DNA from: Aeromicrobium yanjiei
GTDB taxonomy: Bacteria > Actinomycetota > Actinomycetes > Propionibacteriales > Nocardioidaceae
Assembly (NCBI RefSeq): GCF_009649075.1
Contig: NZ_CP045737.1
Span: forward strand, 1,488,001 to 1,552,000
Direction: 5' to 3'
DNA length: 64,000 nt
The notes beneath the pieces were generated by a model. That model made no database searches and was not told the origin of the DNA. It was given only the letters and a program-made list of their open reading frames with translations. Below are positions 1 to 6,627 of this stretch, piece by piece. The stretch's first letter is position 1. Each line of letters opens with the position of its first letter. The translations under genes and the position numbers were made by a program.

Positions 1-1
1 C

Positions 2-883
2 AACGTCGAGCTGCTGGAGGCGCTGCGCGCCGACTTCGCCGAGCACGGCATCGACCTGCCGATCTACTGGGGCAACCGCAACTGGGACCCCTACCTGCGC
101 GACGCGGCCGAGCAGATGGCGGCCGACGGCGTCAAGCGCGCCGCGTGCTTCGTCACCAGCGCGTACTCGTCGTACTCCGGGTGCCGGCAGTACCGCGAGA
201 ACCTGTACGACGCGGTGAGCGGTCTCGAGATCGGCCTGAGCCGCCTGCGCCACTACTTCAACCACCCCGGCTTCGTCGGGCCGTTCACCGAGGCGACCCG
301 GGCCTCGCTCGAGGCGGCGCCCACAGGCACGCACGTCGTGTTCGTGACCCACTCGATCCCCACCTCCATGAACGAGGCCAGCGGCGGGCCGGGACAGCGG
401 ATGTACGAGCGCCAGCACGAGAGCGTCGCGGCCCAGGTCGCGGAGGGCGCAGGTGCCGAGAACTGGTCGCTGGTCTACTGCTCGCGATCGGGATCGCCCC
501 ACGTGCCGTGGCTCGAGCCCGACGTCAACGACCACCTCGAGGAGCTCCACGCGAACGGCGTCGAGTCCGTCGTCGTGGTGCCGATCGGCTTCATCTCCGA
601 CCACATGGAGGTCATCTACGACCTCGACACCGAGGCCAGGGCGACGGCCGAGCGGCTCGGCCTGCAGTACGACCGGGTCGACACCCCCGGCGCGCACCCG
701 GAGTTCGTCGCGATGGTCCGCGACCTGCTGGTCGAGCGTGCCGCGGTCGAGCGGGGCGAGACCGTCGAGCGCAAGGCGTGCGGCGAGCTCCCGGCCTCGC
801 ACGACGTCTGCCCGGCCGACTGCTGCCTGAACCCGCGGGCCTCGCTGCCCACGATCGGCGGCGTGGGGGACGTGACGGCATGA
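2..883 (+). CDS. hemH: Ferrochelatase, 5'-truncated by the window edge
   Basis: C-terminal ~293 residues of a ferrochelatase, probably the coproporphyrin type (CpfC) used by actinobacteria; it inserts ferrous iron into the porphyrin ring late in haem synthesis. The segment GFISDHMEVIYDLD carries the conserved acidic metal-site residues, and VTHSIP is a family-typical strand. The tail CGELPASHDVCPADCC has the clustered cysteines that, with the internal Cys in VYCSRSG, ligate a [2Fe-2S] cluster in the M. tuberculosis enzyme. The true start lies before base 1. The stop TGA overlaps the next ATG (ATGA), so the phosphatase downstream is probably translationally coupled. Confidence 0.96.
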   Translation, partial: NVELLEALRADFAEHGIDLPIYWGNRNWDPYLRDAAEQMAADGVKRAACFVTSAYSSYSGCRQYRENLYDAVSGLEIGLSRLRHYFNHPGFVGPFTEATRASLEAAPTGTHVVFVTHSIPTSMNEASGGPGQRMYERQHESVAAQVAEGAGAENWSLVYCSRSGSPHVPWLEPDVNDHLEELHANGVESVVVVPIGFISDHMEVIYDLDTEARATAERLGLQYDRVDTPGAHPEFVAMVRDLLVERAAVERGETVERKACGELPASHDVCPADCCLNPRASLPTIGGVGDVTA

Positions 884-1671
884 GCCAGGCGCTGTTCGAC
901 GTCGCGCGCCGAGTGGGACTGGAGGCCGCGGACTTCGTCCGTCGCAGTCGTCCCGAAGGACGCGTCGACGTCGCGGCGACCAAGAGCAGCGACACCGATG
1001 TCGTCACCGAGATCGACCAGGCGTGCGAGCGGCTGATCCGCGAGCGCATCCTGGCGGCCCGACCGGACGACGGCTTCGTCGGCGAGGAGGGCGACGACCT
1101 GGCCGGCTCGTCGGGCGTCGACTGGGTCGTGGACCCGATCGACGGCACGGTCAACTTCGTCCACGGCATCCCCGCGTACGCGGTGTCGATCGCCGCCCGC
1201 CGCGACGGGGTCGTCGTCGCGGGCCACGTGGTCAACATCGCCTCCGGCGAGGAGCACGGTGCCGTACGCGGCGAGGGTGCCTGGCGCCACGACGGCGACG
1301 AGCGACGCCCGTTGGTCGCGACGCAGGGAGTGCCCCCGGCGCGCGGTCTGGTCGCCACCGGCTTCCACTACGTCCCGGAGATCCGCGCCAAGCAGGCCGC
1401 CGCGATGGGGGCGTTCCTCCCGCAGGTCGCGGACATCCGCCGCACCGGGTCCGCCGCTCTCAACCTGTGCGCCCTCGCCGAGGGCCACTACGACGCGTAC
1501 TTCGAGCAGGGCCTGCACGTGTGGGACCACGCGGCGGCCGGGCTCGTGGCGGTCGAGTCGGGACTGGTCGTGACCGGTCTCGGCGGGGTGCCGGACGAGC
1601 GCATGGTGATGGCCGCCCATCCTGCGGTTGCAGAGGAATATTTCGATCTCGTCCGGTCTTGTGGGTTCTGA
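880..1671 (+). CDS. suhB: Inositol monophosphatase family protein (SuhB-like)
   Basis: 263-residue metal-dependent sugar-phosphate phosphatase. The family signatures are present in order: GEEGDD (about residue 67), WVVDPIDGTVNF (about 83-94), which supplies the Asp residues binding the catalytic Mg2+, and WDHAAAGLVAVESG near residue 215. The length is normal for the family. Substrates may be inositol-1-phosphate, histidinol phosphate or fructose-1,6-bisphosphate; sequence alone does not decide. The ATG overlaps the ferrochelatase stop by 4 nt, so the two form an operon. An SuhB homologue sits at the same place next to DUF4193 in M. tuberculosis (recalled synteny). Confidence 0.93.
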   Translation: MSQALFDVARRVGLEAADFVRRSRPEGRVDVAATKSSDTDVVTEIDQACERLIRERILAARPDDGFVGEEGDDLAGSSGVDWVVDPIDGTVNFVHGIPAYAVSIAARRDGVVVAGHVVNIASGEEHGAVRGEGAWRHDGDERRPLVATQGVPPARGLVATGFHYVPEIRAKQAAAMGAFLPQVADIRRTGSAALNLCALAEGHYDAYFEQGLHVWDHAAAGLVAVESGLVVTGLGGVPDERMVMAAHPAVAEEYFDLVRSCGF

Positions 1672-1690
1672 CAACGGAGGATTAGGAGCG

Positions 1691-1721
1691 GTGTGGAACA
1701 ATCACGCCGGTTGTTCCGCAC
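1691..1721 (+). promoter_or_regulatory. 11-bp hairpin just upstream of the DUF4193 ribosome-binding site
   Basis: The arms GTGTGGAACAA (1691-1701) and TTGTTCCGCAC (1711-1721) pair fully as RNA, with one G-U pair, around a 9-nt loop. The sequence AAAGGGAGA follows directly and serves as the RBS for the ATG at 1735. It could be a 5'-UTR hairpin or a DNA operator; there is no T tract, so it is not a simple terminator. Confidence 0.5.
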
Positions 1722-1734
1722 AAAGGGAGATTTG

Positions 1735-2034
1735 ATGGCTACCGACTACGACGCACCACGCAAGACCGAAGAAGAGCAGTCCGAGGACAGCATCGAAGAG
1801 CTCAAGGCGCGTCGGCACGAGAAGAACTCGGGCAAGGTCGACGAGGACGAGACCGAGGCGGCGGAGTCATTCGAGCTGCCCGGAGCAGACCTCTCCCACG
1901 AGGAGCTGGCGGTCCAGGTCGTGCCCAAGCAGGTGGACGAGTTCACCTGCTCGTCGTGCTTCCTGGTGCATCACCGCAGCCAACTCGCCTCGGAGAAGAA
2001 CGGCGTGCTCATCTGCCGCGACTGCGCCGACTGA
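1735..2034 (+). CDS. DUF4193 family small acidic zinc-ribbon protein
   Basis: 99 residues. The N-terminal two thirds are acidic and charged, probably disordered. The C-terminal third has the pattern C-S-S-C (about residues 77-80) and C-R-D-C (about 94-97), a likely zinc knuckle, as in the actinobacterial DUF4193 family. Function is unknown; the family is nearly universal in actinobacteria and sits beside dut and DUF3093. I chose ATG 1735 rather than an in-frame GTG at 1693 because AAAGGGAGA lies at the right distance and family members begin MATDYDAPR. The gene is followed by a strong hairpin terminator at 2058. Confidence 0.9.
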   Translation: MATDYDAPRKTEEEQSEDSIEELKARRHEKNSGKVDEDETEAAESFELPGADLSHEELAVQVVPKQVDEFTCSSCFLVHHRSQLASEKNGVLICRDCAD

Positions 2035-2461
2035 CCTTCCTGGTCGACGAGTGAGTGGGAGCCGGTTCCGCAAGGACCGGCTCCTTTGTCGTGCTCGGGG
2101 CAGTGTCGCCCTGGGCCCGCATGAGCGGCTTCATCCCGGGCGGCAGCTGACCGGTCGACTTGACCCAGTACGTCGCGGTGCCGCGTCGCACGCCGACCTT
2201 GACCAGCTCGATGATGCCGCCACCGACCATCGCCCACGCGACGGCCTCACGGGTGCTGACCTCAGGGTGGCGCCCGCTGGTCGGGGGACGCTTGCCGGTG
2301 ACGGTGCGCCACGCGAGGCTCGACGCCCGCTGCGCGAGCAGACCGGCGACGACCGACGAGCCCTTGTCCATGACCTTCCACGTGCCGCGGCCGGGGGCCT
2401 TGGTGTTGGGGGTCTTCGCCGCTTCCTGGGCGAGGGACGCCTTCTTACGCTTCTTCGCCAC
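2009..2461 (-). CDS. DUF4235 domain-containing protein
   Basis: 150 residues. It begins with a lysine-rich stretch (MAKKRKKAS), followed by the DUF4235 core [29 protein letters not shown] at about residues 29-58, then a short helix that could sit in the membrane ([18 protein letters not shown]). Function is unknown. It overlaps the end of the upstream DUF3093 gene by 17 nt and its 3' end overlaps the convergent DUF4193 gene by 26 nt. The last ~30 residues are low-complexity and encode the DUF4193 terminator on the other strand, so the natural stop could be an evolved extension. Confidence 0.82.
   Translation of the reverse strand: MAKKRKKASLAQEAAKTPNTKAPGRGTWKVMDKGSSVVAGLLAQRASSLAWRTVTGKRPPTSGRHPEVSTREAVAWAMVGGGIIELVKVGVRRGTATYWVKSTGQLPPGMKPLMRAQGDTAPSTTKEPVLAEPAPTHSSTRKVSRRSRGR
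2058..2088 (+). terminator. Rho-independent terminator of the DUF4193 gene, inside the opposing CDS
   Basis: Stem GGAGCCGGTTCC / GGACCGGCTCC with a GCAA loop, followed by TTTGT. It ends rightward transcription after the DUF4193 stop at 2034. The whole hairpin lies in the 3' coding region of the leftward DUF4235 gene (2009-2461), so those codons are constrained by both jobs. Confidence 0.75.
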
Positions 2462-2948
2462 GGGGCGGGTCTCCGATCGGGTCGTGGGCCGGCTTCTGCG
2501 GCGCCTGGGTGGGGGTGCCCAGCGCCGTGGCCAGAGCCTCGGGGTGCCGGGTCGAGATGAGCCAGTAGGGCGTGGGGTCGGCCGGGTCGGACACGGCCAC
2601 GGCCACCCCGTGGTCGAGGTAGGGCCGGGTGACGAGGTACGCCCGGGCGTCGGCCCCGGTGCCGAGGCGGGTGCGGTACGCCGTGCGGTCGAGCGCGGTC
2701 GCCGGTCCGACGTGGGCGGCCTCCAGGTGGGCCGACCCGGCCCGGAGGCCCTCGGGAGTCACCGAGATCACCAGGGAGCCGTAGCGCCACACGGCGTACA
2801 GGGAGACGGCCGCGACCACGACAGCCGCGACGATCGCGATGGTCCAGGTGGTGATCACGAGGAAGAGCCATCCCCACACCACGCCGAATCCGAGCGCGGT
2901 GAGCCACCAGGAGATCGGGGCGGTCAGGCGTTCACGGTAGGTCGTCAC
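2445..2948 (-). CDS. DUF3093 domain-containing membrane protein
   Basis: 167 residues, GTG start. Two adjacent transmembrane helices (about residues 14-35 and 37-55) precede a soluble domain with [18 protein letters not shown] and a Tyr-Leu-Val-Thr-Arg-Pro strand typical of DUF3093, a family with a PH-like fold. Role unknown. It lies between DUF4235 and dut, divergent from dut, as its homologue does in mycobacteria (recalled synteny). It overlaps DUF4235 by 17 nt, so the two are cotranscribed. Confidence 0.85.
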   Translation of the reverse strand: MTTYRERLTAPISWWLTALGFGVVWGWLFLVITTWTIAIVAAVVVAAVSLYAVWRYGSLVISVTPEGLRAGSAHLEAAHVGPATALDRTAYRTRLGTGADARAYLVTRPYLDHGVAVAVSDPADPTPYWLISTRHPEALATALGTPTQAPQKPAHDPIGDPPRGEEA

Positions 2949-2989
2949 GGTTCAACCTTGCCTCATGCCGGTCGTGGACGCGACGCAGG

Positions 2990-2995
2990 TAGGGT
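2990..2995 (+). promoter_or_regulatory. -10 box TAGGGT for leaderless dut
   Basis: TAGGGT is separated by 7 nt from the ATG at 3003, so transcription would start at or next to the A of the start codon. No Shine-Dalgarno sequence is present. Confidence 0.65.
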
Positions 2996-3002
2996 CGCAC
3001 CC

Positions 3003-3470
3003 ATGTTCGAGGTGACCGTCACGCGGCTCGACCCGGGGGTGCCGCTCCCCGCGTACGCCCATCCCGGCGATGCCGGGGCCGACCTGGTCACGACGGTCGA
3101 CGTCGAGCTCGGCCCGGGGGAGCGCGCGCTGGTCCCGACGGGCATCGCCCTGGCCCTGCCCGAGGGCCTCGCGGCGTTCGTCCATCCCCGATCCGGCCTC
3201 GCGCTGCGCCTCGGGTTGTCGATCGTCAACACTCCCGGCACGATCGACGCGGGCTACCGCGGCGAGATCAAGGTCCTGCTCGTCAACCACGACCCGGCGC
3301 AGCCGATCAGGCTGAGCCGGGGCGACCGGATCGCCCAGCTCGTGATCCAGCGGGTCGAGCACGTCACGTTCGCCGAGGTGGACGCTCTCCCGGAGTCGGT
3401 CCGCGGCTCGGGGGGTTACGGTTCAACAGGGGGTCATGCGACCGCCGACATCCAACGAGAGAGCAGCTGA
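3003..3470 (+). CDS. dut: Deoxyuridine 5'-triphosphate nucleotidohydrolase (dUTPase)
   Basis: 155 residues. It hydrolyses dUTP to dUMP and pyrophosphate, keeping uracil out of DNA and feeding dTMP synthesis. The motifs of trimeric dUTPases are all visible: [10 protein letters not shown] (motif I, about 19-28), [11 protein letters not shown] (II, about 61-71), [11 protein letters not shown] (III, about 80-90), RGDRIAQLV (IV, about 108-116) and the arginine/glycine-rich [10 protein letters not shown] (V, about 134-143), which closes over the substrate. The start is leaderless, with a -10 box 7 nt upstream. The stop overlaps the next start (TGATG), coupling it to DUF3710. Confidence 0.97.
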   Translation: MFEVTVTRLDPGVPLPAYAHPGDAGADLVTTVDVELGPGERALVPTGIALALPEGLAAFVHPRSGLALRLGLSIVNTPGTIDAGYRGEIKVLLVNHDPAQPIRLSRGDRIAQLVIQRVEHVTFAEVDALPESVRGSGGYGSTGGHATADIQRESS

Positions 3471-4102
3471 TGGCACTCCGCCGCCGCAAGAAGCAGTCCG
3501 ACGAGACGCCCGACGAGCAGGTCGCCGACGTCGAGGTCGAGGGCGTACGTCACTCGGGTCCGTGGGACGCCAGCGAGAGATCGCCGGGCGACGACCCCGC
3601 GTACATCGACCTCGGTGCCCTGCAGGTCCGGGTCCGGGTCGGGCTGAACCTCGAGATGCCCGTCGACGAGAGCGACGACATCGGCTCGGTCGTGTTCGTC
3701 ACCGACGACTCGGCGCTCGAGCTGCGGGCGTTCGCGGCCAACAAGTCCGGCGGCCTCTGGGACGAGGTGCGCGACGACCTGATCCTCGAGGTCGAGCGGC
3801 TCAACGGCGAGTGCGAGCAGGTCGACGGCCCGTTCGGCCCCGAGCTGCACGTGCGCGTCCCGGTCCAGGTCGAGGGCGAGGACGGCTTCCAGCCCAGCAG
3901 GATCGTCGGCATCGAGGGCCCGCGCTGGCTGCTGCGCGCGACGTTCCTCGGCGATGCGGGCCTCAACCCGAGCGACGAGGGCATCTTGATGGACGCCCTG
4001 CGCGACGTCATCGTGGTGCGCGGCGACGAGCCGCGGCTGCTGCGCGAGGCGCTGCTGCTGACGCCTCCGTCGACCAGCACCGTCGTGCTGGACGACGAGT
4101 AG
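3470..4102 (+). CDS. DUF3710 domain-containing protein
   Basis: 210 residues, soluble and acidic. The basic N-terminus ([10 protein letters not shown]) is followed by the DUF3710 core with GPWDASE, YIDLGALQV, the strand FAANKSGGLWDEVR and the conserved ending GPRWLLRATFLG. The function is not known; the gene is conserved beside dut across actinobacteria. Its ATG shares the A of the dut stop. Its own TAG stop (4100-4102) forms the first three bases of the -10 box TAGGAT that appears to drive the next gene. Confidence 0.88.
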   Translation: MALRRRKKQSDETPDEQVADVEVEGVRHSGPWDASERSPGDDPAYIDLGALQVRVRVGLNLEMPVDESDDIGSVVFVTDDSALELRAFAANKSGGLWDEVRDDLILEVERLNGECEQVDGPFGPELHVRVPVQVEGEDGFQPSRIVGIEGPRWLLRATFLGDAGLNPSDEGILMDALRDVIVVRGDEPRLLREALLLTPPSTSTVVLDDE

Positions 4103-4105
4103 GAT
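4100..4105 (+). promoter_or_regulatory. -10 box TAGGAT formed from the upstream stop codon
   Basis: The TAG stop of the DUF3710 gene is the first half of TAGGAT, followed by 6 nt (CTGGTC) and the ATG at 4112. This is a compact internal promoter that would give a leaderless mRNA. Confidence 0.55.
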
Positions 4106-4111
4106 CTGGTC

Positions 4112-4462
4112 ATGGGACGCATCAGCAGGACGCTCGAGCGGTTGTCCTCGGAGCACCAGGAGGCCGGGGAGCTCAAGACCGGCTCCGCCAAGGCCGGTTG
4201 CAAGCTCATCGCGTCGGTGCCGGACCGTGCAGTGGTCACGATCCACGGCGTCCTGCGCTCGGTGACGCTGCGTCCGGTCGACGGCGTCACGGCCCTCGAG
4301 GCCGAGCTCTACGACGGCTCCGACAGCGTGACCCTCATCTGGCTCGGACGTCGCAAGATCGAGGGCGTCAGGGCAGGACGCCACCTCAAGGCCTCGGGCC
4401 GGGTCGGCATGCGCGGCACGACGCGCGTCCTCTACAACCCGCGGTACGAGCTCGACGCGTGA
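4112..4462 (+). CDS. OB-fold nucleic-acid-binding domain protein
   Basis: 116 residues. The central strands VVTIHGVLRSVTLRPV, ALEAELYDGSDSVTLIWLGRR and GVRAGRHLKASGRVG match an OB-fold of the tRNA_anti/RecG-wedge type, while the N-terminal ~30 residues (ISRTLERLSSEHQEAG) look helical. It is the conserved neighbour of DUF3710 and DUF3159 in actinobacteria; the substrate is unknown and RNA or DNA binding is inferred from the fold only. A promoter-like TAGGAT directly precedes the start. Confidence 0.82.
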   Translation: MGRISRTLERLSSEHQEAGELKTGSAKAGCKLIASVPDRAVVTIHGVLRSVTLRPVDGVTALEAELYDGSDSVTLIWLGRRKIEGVRAGRHLKASGRVGMRGTTRVLYNPRYELDA

Positions 4463-4484
4463 GCCCGATGAGGCGATCCCAGCG

Positions 4485-5144
4485 ATGACCAGCACGCAGG
4501 CCACCGTCGAGCAGGTCGTCCGCGCCCAGCTCGCCCGGGCGCTCGGCGGCCCCCGCGGCATCATCGAGGGAGCCGTGCCGACGGCGCTGTTCACGATCTG
4601 CTTCCTGATCACCGACGAGATCAAGCTGTCGCTCATCGTGAGCGTCTCGGTGACCGCCGTTCTGCTGCTCATCCGGCTGCTGCAACGCTCGACGACCCAG
4701 TTCGTCCTCAACGCGCTGGTCGGCATCGGCATCGGTGCGGCCTTCGCCTACCGGGCCTCGCGGTCCGGGGGATCGGAGGAGGACGTCGCCCGCGCAGTGT
4801 TCACGCCGGGCCTCATCTACAACAGCGTCTACGCCGTCGTCATCATCGTGACGATCCTGGTCGGGTGGCCGATCGTGGGCTTCCTGGTCGGCTCCGTCAC
4901 GGGCGATCCCACCGCGTGGCACGCCGACAAGGCGATGGTGCGGCTCTGCTCGAGGCTGACCTGGATCCTCGCGATCCCGTGCGTCGTGCGTGTGGCCGTG
5001 CAGCTGCCGCTGTGGCTGGATCACCAGATCGGTCTGCTGGGGGCGAGCAAGATCATCCTCGGCTGGCCCCTGCAGCTGGCCGCATTCGCCGCGATGGCCT
5101 GGCTGCTGACCCGCAACCGCACCCCCATCAAGCTCGACGGCTGA
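4485..5144 (+). CDS. DUF3159 domain-containing membrane protein
   Basis: 219 residues with about five to six transmembrane helices (roughly 28-45, 51-68, 74-87, 110-135, 156-175, 188-210). The N-terminal QVVRAQLARALGGPRGIIEGAVPTALF is the DUF3159 signature. The family occurs only in actinobacteria and its function is unknown; neighbouring CeoBC and an APC permease make a transport-related role conceivable, but this is inference. The TGA stop is also the first three bases of the 83-bp palindrome at 5142-5224. Confidence 0.85.
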   Translation: MTSTQATVEQVVRAQLARALGGPRGIIEGAVPTALFTICFLITDEIKLSLIVSVSVTAVLLLIRLLQRSTTQFVLNALVGIGIGAAFAYRASRSGGSEEDVARAVFTPGLIYNSVYAVVIIVTILVGWPIVGFLVGSVTGDPTAWHADKAMVRLCSRLTWILAIPCVVRVAVQLPLWLDHQIGLLGASKIILGWPLQLAAFAAMAWLLTRNRTPIKLDG

Positions 5145-5224
5145 CCCCCCGCCCAGATTTGCGCCCTCCTGCACGTTTTCCCGGGGCAAAACGGTGCAGG
5201 AGTCCACAAATCTGGGTGGGGTCA
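5142..5224. repeat. 83-bp imperfect palindrome joining two convergent stop codons
   Basis: The left arm reads TGACCCC, then GCCCAGATTTG, CTCCTGCAC, GTTTT and CCCGGGG at the centre. The right arm is its reverse complement with small mismatches: AAAAC, GTGCAGGAG, CAAATCTGGG, GGGGTCA. The outermost TGA (5142-5144) is the stop of the DUF3159 gene and the outermost TCA (5222-5224) is the stop of ceoC on the other strand. It would fold into a long hairpin in either transcript and act as a bidirectional terminator. It may be a REP-like or MITE-like palindromic element. Confidence 0.8.
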
Positions 5225-5884
5225 GTGCTTGGGGGAGAGCAGCTCGCCGAGGTGGTCCTCGGCCTCCTCGGGCGTCACGAACAGCAGCTCGTCCCCGGAC
5301 TCGAGCGAACGGTCGCCGTCCGGAGTCTCGATCGAGTTGTCGCGCAGGATCGCCACGAGCACGACGTCGGAGGGCCACGGGACCTCGGCGACCCGCTTGC
5401 CGACGTACGGCGAGTTGGCCGGCATGGTCAGCTCGACCAGCGTCGTGTTGCTCTGGCGGAACGTGAACAGCCGCACGAGGTCGCCGACCGTGACGGCCTC
5501 CTCGACCAGCGCCGACATCAGGCGCGGGGTCGAGACCGAGACGTCCACGCCCCAGGACTCGCTGAACAGCCACTCGTTGCTCGGGTGGTTGACGCGGCCC
5601 ACCGTGCGGGGGACTGCGAACTCGGTCTTGGCCAGCAGCGAGATGACCAGGTTGGCCTTGTCGTCACCGGTCGCAGCGATGACGACGTCGGACGACTCGA
5701 GCTGGGCCTCCGTCAGCGAGGAGAGCTCGCACGCATCGGCGAGCAGCCACTGAGCCTCGGGCACGAGCTCGGCTCGGATCGACGCGGGGGACTTGTCGAT
5801 CAGGAGCACCGAGTGCCCGTTGCCGATGAGCTCCTGGGCGATCGAGCGCCCGACGGCGCCCGCTCCCGCGATCACGACGCGCAT
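5222..5884 (-). CDS. ceoC: TrkA/RCK-type potassium uptake regulatory protein (CeoC-like)
   Basis: 220 residues. An N-terminal Rossmann domain begins MRVVIAGAGAVGRSIAQELIG (GxGxxG, NAD(H)/ATP-binding RCK fold) and a C-terminal RCK_C (TrkA-C) domain runs from about residue 140 (VELTMPANSPYVGKRVAEV) to DELLFVTPEEAED. It should be cytoplasmic and gate a K+ transporter membrane subunit. It overlaps the paired gene ceoB, whose TGA lies within ATGATG here; ATG 5887 is an alternative start one codon earlier. The two single-RCK proteins together replace one full-length TrkA, as in mycobacteria. Confidence 0.9.
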   Translation of the reverse strand: MRVVIAGAGAVGRSIAQELIGNGHSVLLIDKSPASIRAELVPEAQWLLADACELSSLTEAQLESSDVVIAATGDDKANLVISLLAKTEFAVPRTVGRVNHPSNEWLFSESWGVDVSVSTPRLMSALVEEAVTVGDLVRLFTFRQSNTTLVELTMPANSPYVGKRVAEVPWPSDVVLVAILRDNSIETPDGDRSLESGDELLFVTPEEAEDHLGELLSPKH

Positions 5885-6546
5885 CATCCGGCCTCCGGTC
5901 CTGCGTCGAGTGCGGCGTGGGAGCTCTCGGCGGTCGACTCGAGCATGAACAGGCTCAAGTAGTCGCCCTCCTGGATCACCGTGTCGGGCTGCGCGATCAG
6001 GCCGGCGCCGAGCCGGGTGAGGTAGGCGACGCGGACGCTCGCGGTGGCCTCCAGCTCGGCGATGCGGTGGCCGACCCAGCTGAACGGGGCGTAGACCGTG
6101 TCGAGGCGGACGTCGCCGGACTGGTCGCGCCAGGCCGGCTCGGATCCCGCGGGCACGAGCCGGCGGAGCACCTGGTCGGCCGCCCATGGCACGGTGGCGA
6201 CGGTCGGCACGCCGAGCCGCTCGTAGACCTCGGCTCGTCCCGGGTCGTAAATGCGCGCGACCACGTTCTCGATCTTGAACTGCTCACGGGCCACCCGCGC
6301 GGAGATGATGTTGGAGTTGTCACCGCTCGAGACGGCCGCGAAGGCGTCGGCACGCTCGATGCCCGCCTTCTTCAGCACCTCGCGGTCGAAGCCCATCCCG
6401 GTGACGGTGATGCCGCTGAAACCCGGACCCAGACGACGGAACGCGTCGGGGTTCGTGTCGATGACGGCGGTGGTGTGGCCGCGCTGCTCGAGGCTGCGCG
6501 TGAGAGTCGATCCGACCCGTCCGCAACCCATGATCACGATGTGCAC
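5884..6546 (-). CDS. ceoB: TrkA/RCK-type potassium uptake regulatory protein (CeoB-like)
   Basis: 220 residues, GTG start. The Rossmann nucleotide-binding motif IVIMGCGRVGSTLTRSLEQRG is followed by DTNPDAF, the acidic end of strand 2, then GDNSNIISARVAREQF and the RCK_C domain from about residue 135. It is paired with and overlaps ceoC. It is transcribed divergently from the APC permease at 6628, the same arrangement as around M. tuberculosis ceoB (recalled). TAGCGT lies 7 nt upstream of the GTG, consistent with a leaderless transcript. Confidence 0.9.
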   Translation of the reverse strand: MHIVIMGCGRVGSTLTRSLEQRGHTTAVIDTNPDAFRRLGPGFSGITVTGMGFDREVLKKAGIERADAFAAVSSGDNSNIISARVAREQFKIENVVARIYDPGRAEVYERLGVPTVATVPWAADQVLRRLVPAGSEPAWRDQSGDVRLDTVYAPFSWVGHRIAELEATASVRVAYLTRLGAGLIAQPDTVIQEGDYLSLFMLESTAESSHAALDAGPEAG

Positions 6547-6553
6547 GGAGGCG

Positions 6554-6559
6554 ACGCTA
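6554..6559 (-). promoter_or_regulatory. -10 box TAGCGT for leaderless ceoB
   Basis: Reading on the minus strand, TAGCGT, 7 nt (CGCCTCC), then the GTG start of ceoB ending at 6546. Confidence 0.6.
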
Positions 6560-6613
6560 CACCGGCAAAGGGCTCCCCGTGTGCGCCAGTCGGTGAGATG
6601 CCCACCGCAGGTC

Positions 6614-6619
6614 TAGCAT
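6614..6619 (+). promoter_or_regulatory. -10 box TAGCAT for the APC permease
   Basis: TAGCAT is 8 nt upstream of the GTG at 6628 and supports that GTG over the in-frame ATG at 6598, which would lie upstream of the box. Confidence 0.55.
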
Positions 6620-6627
6620 CGACTCTC

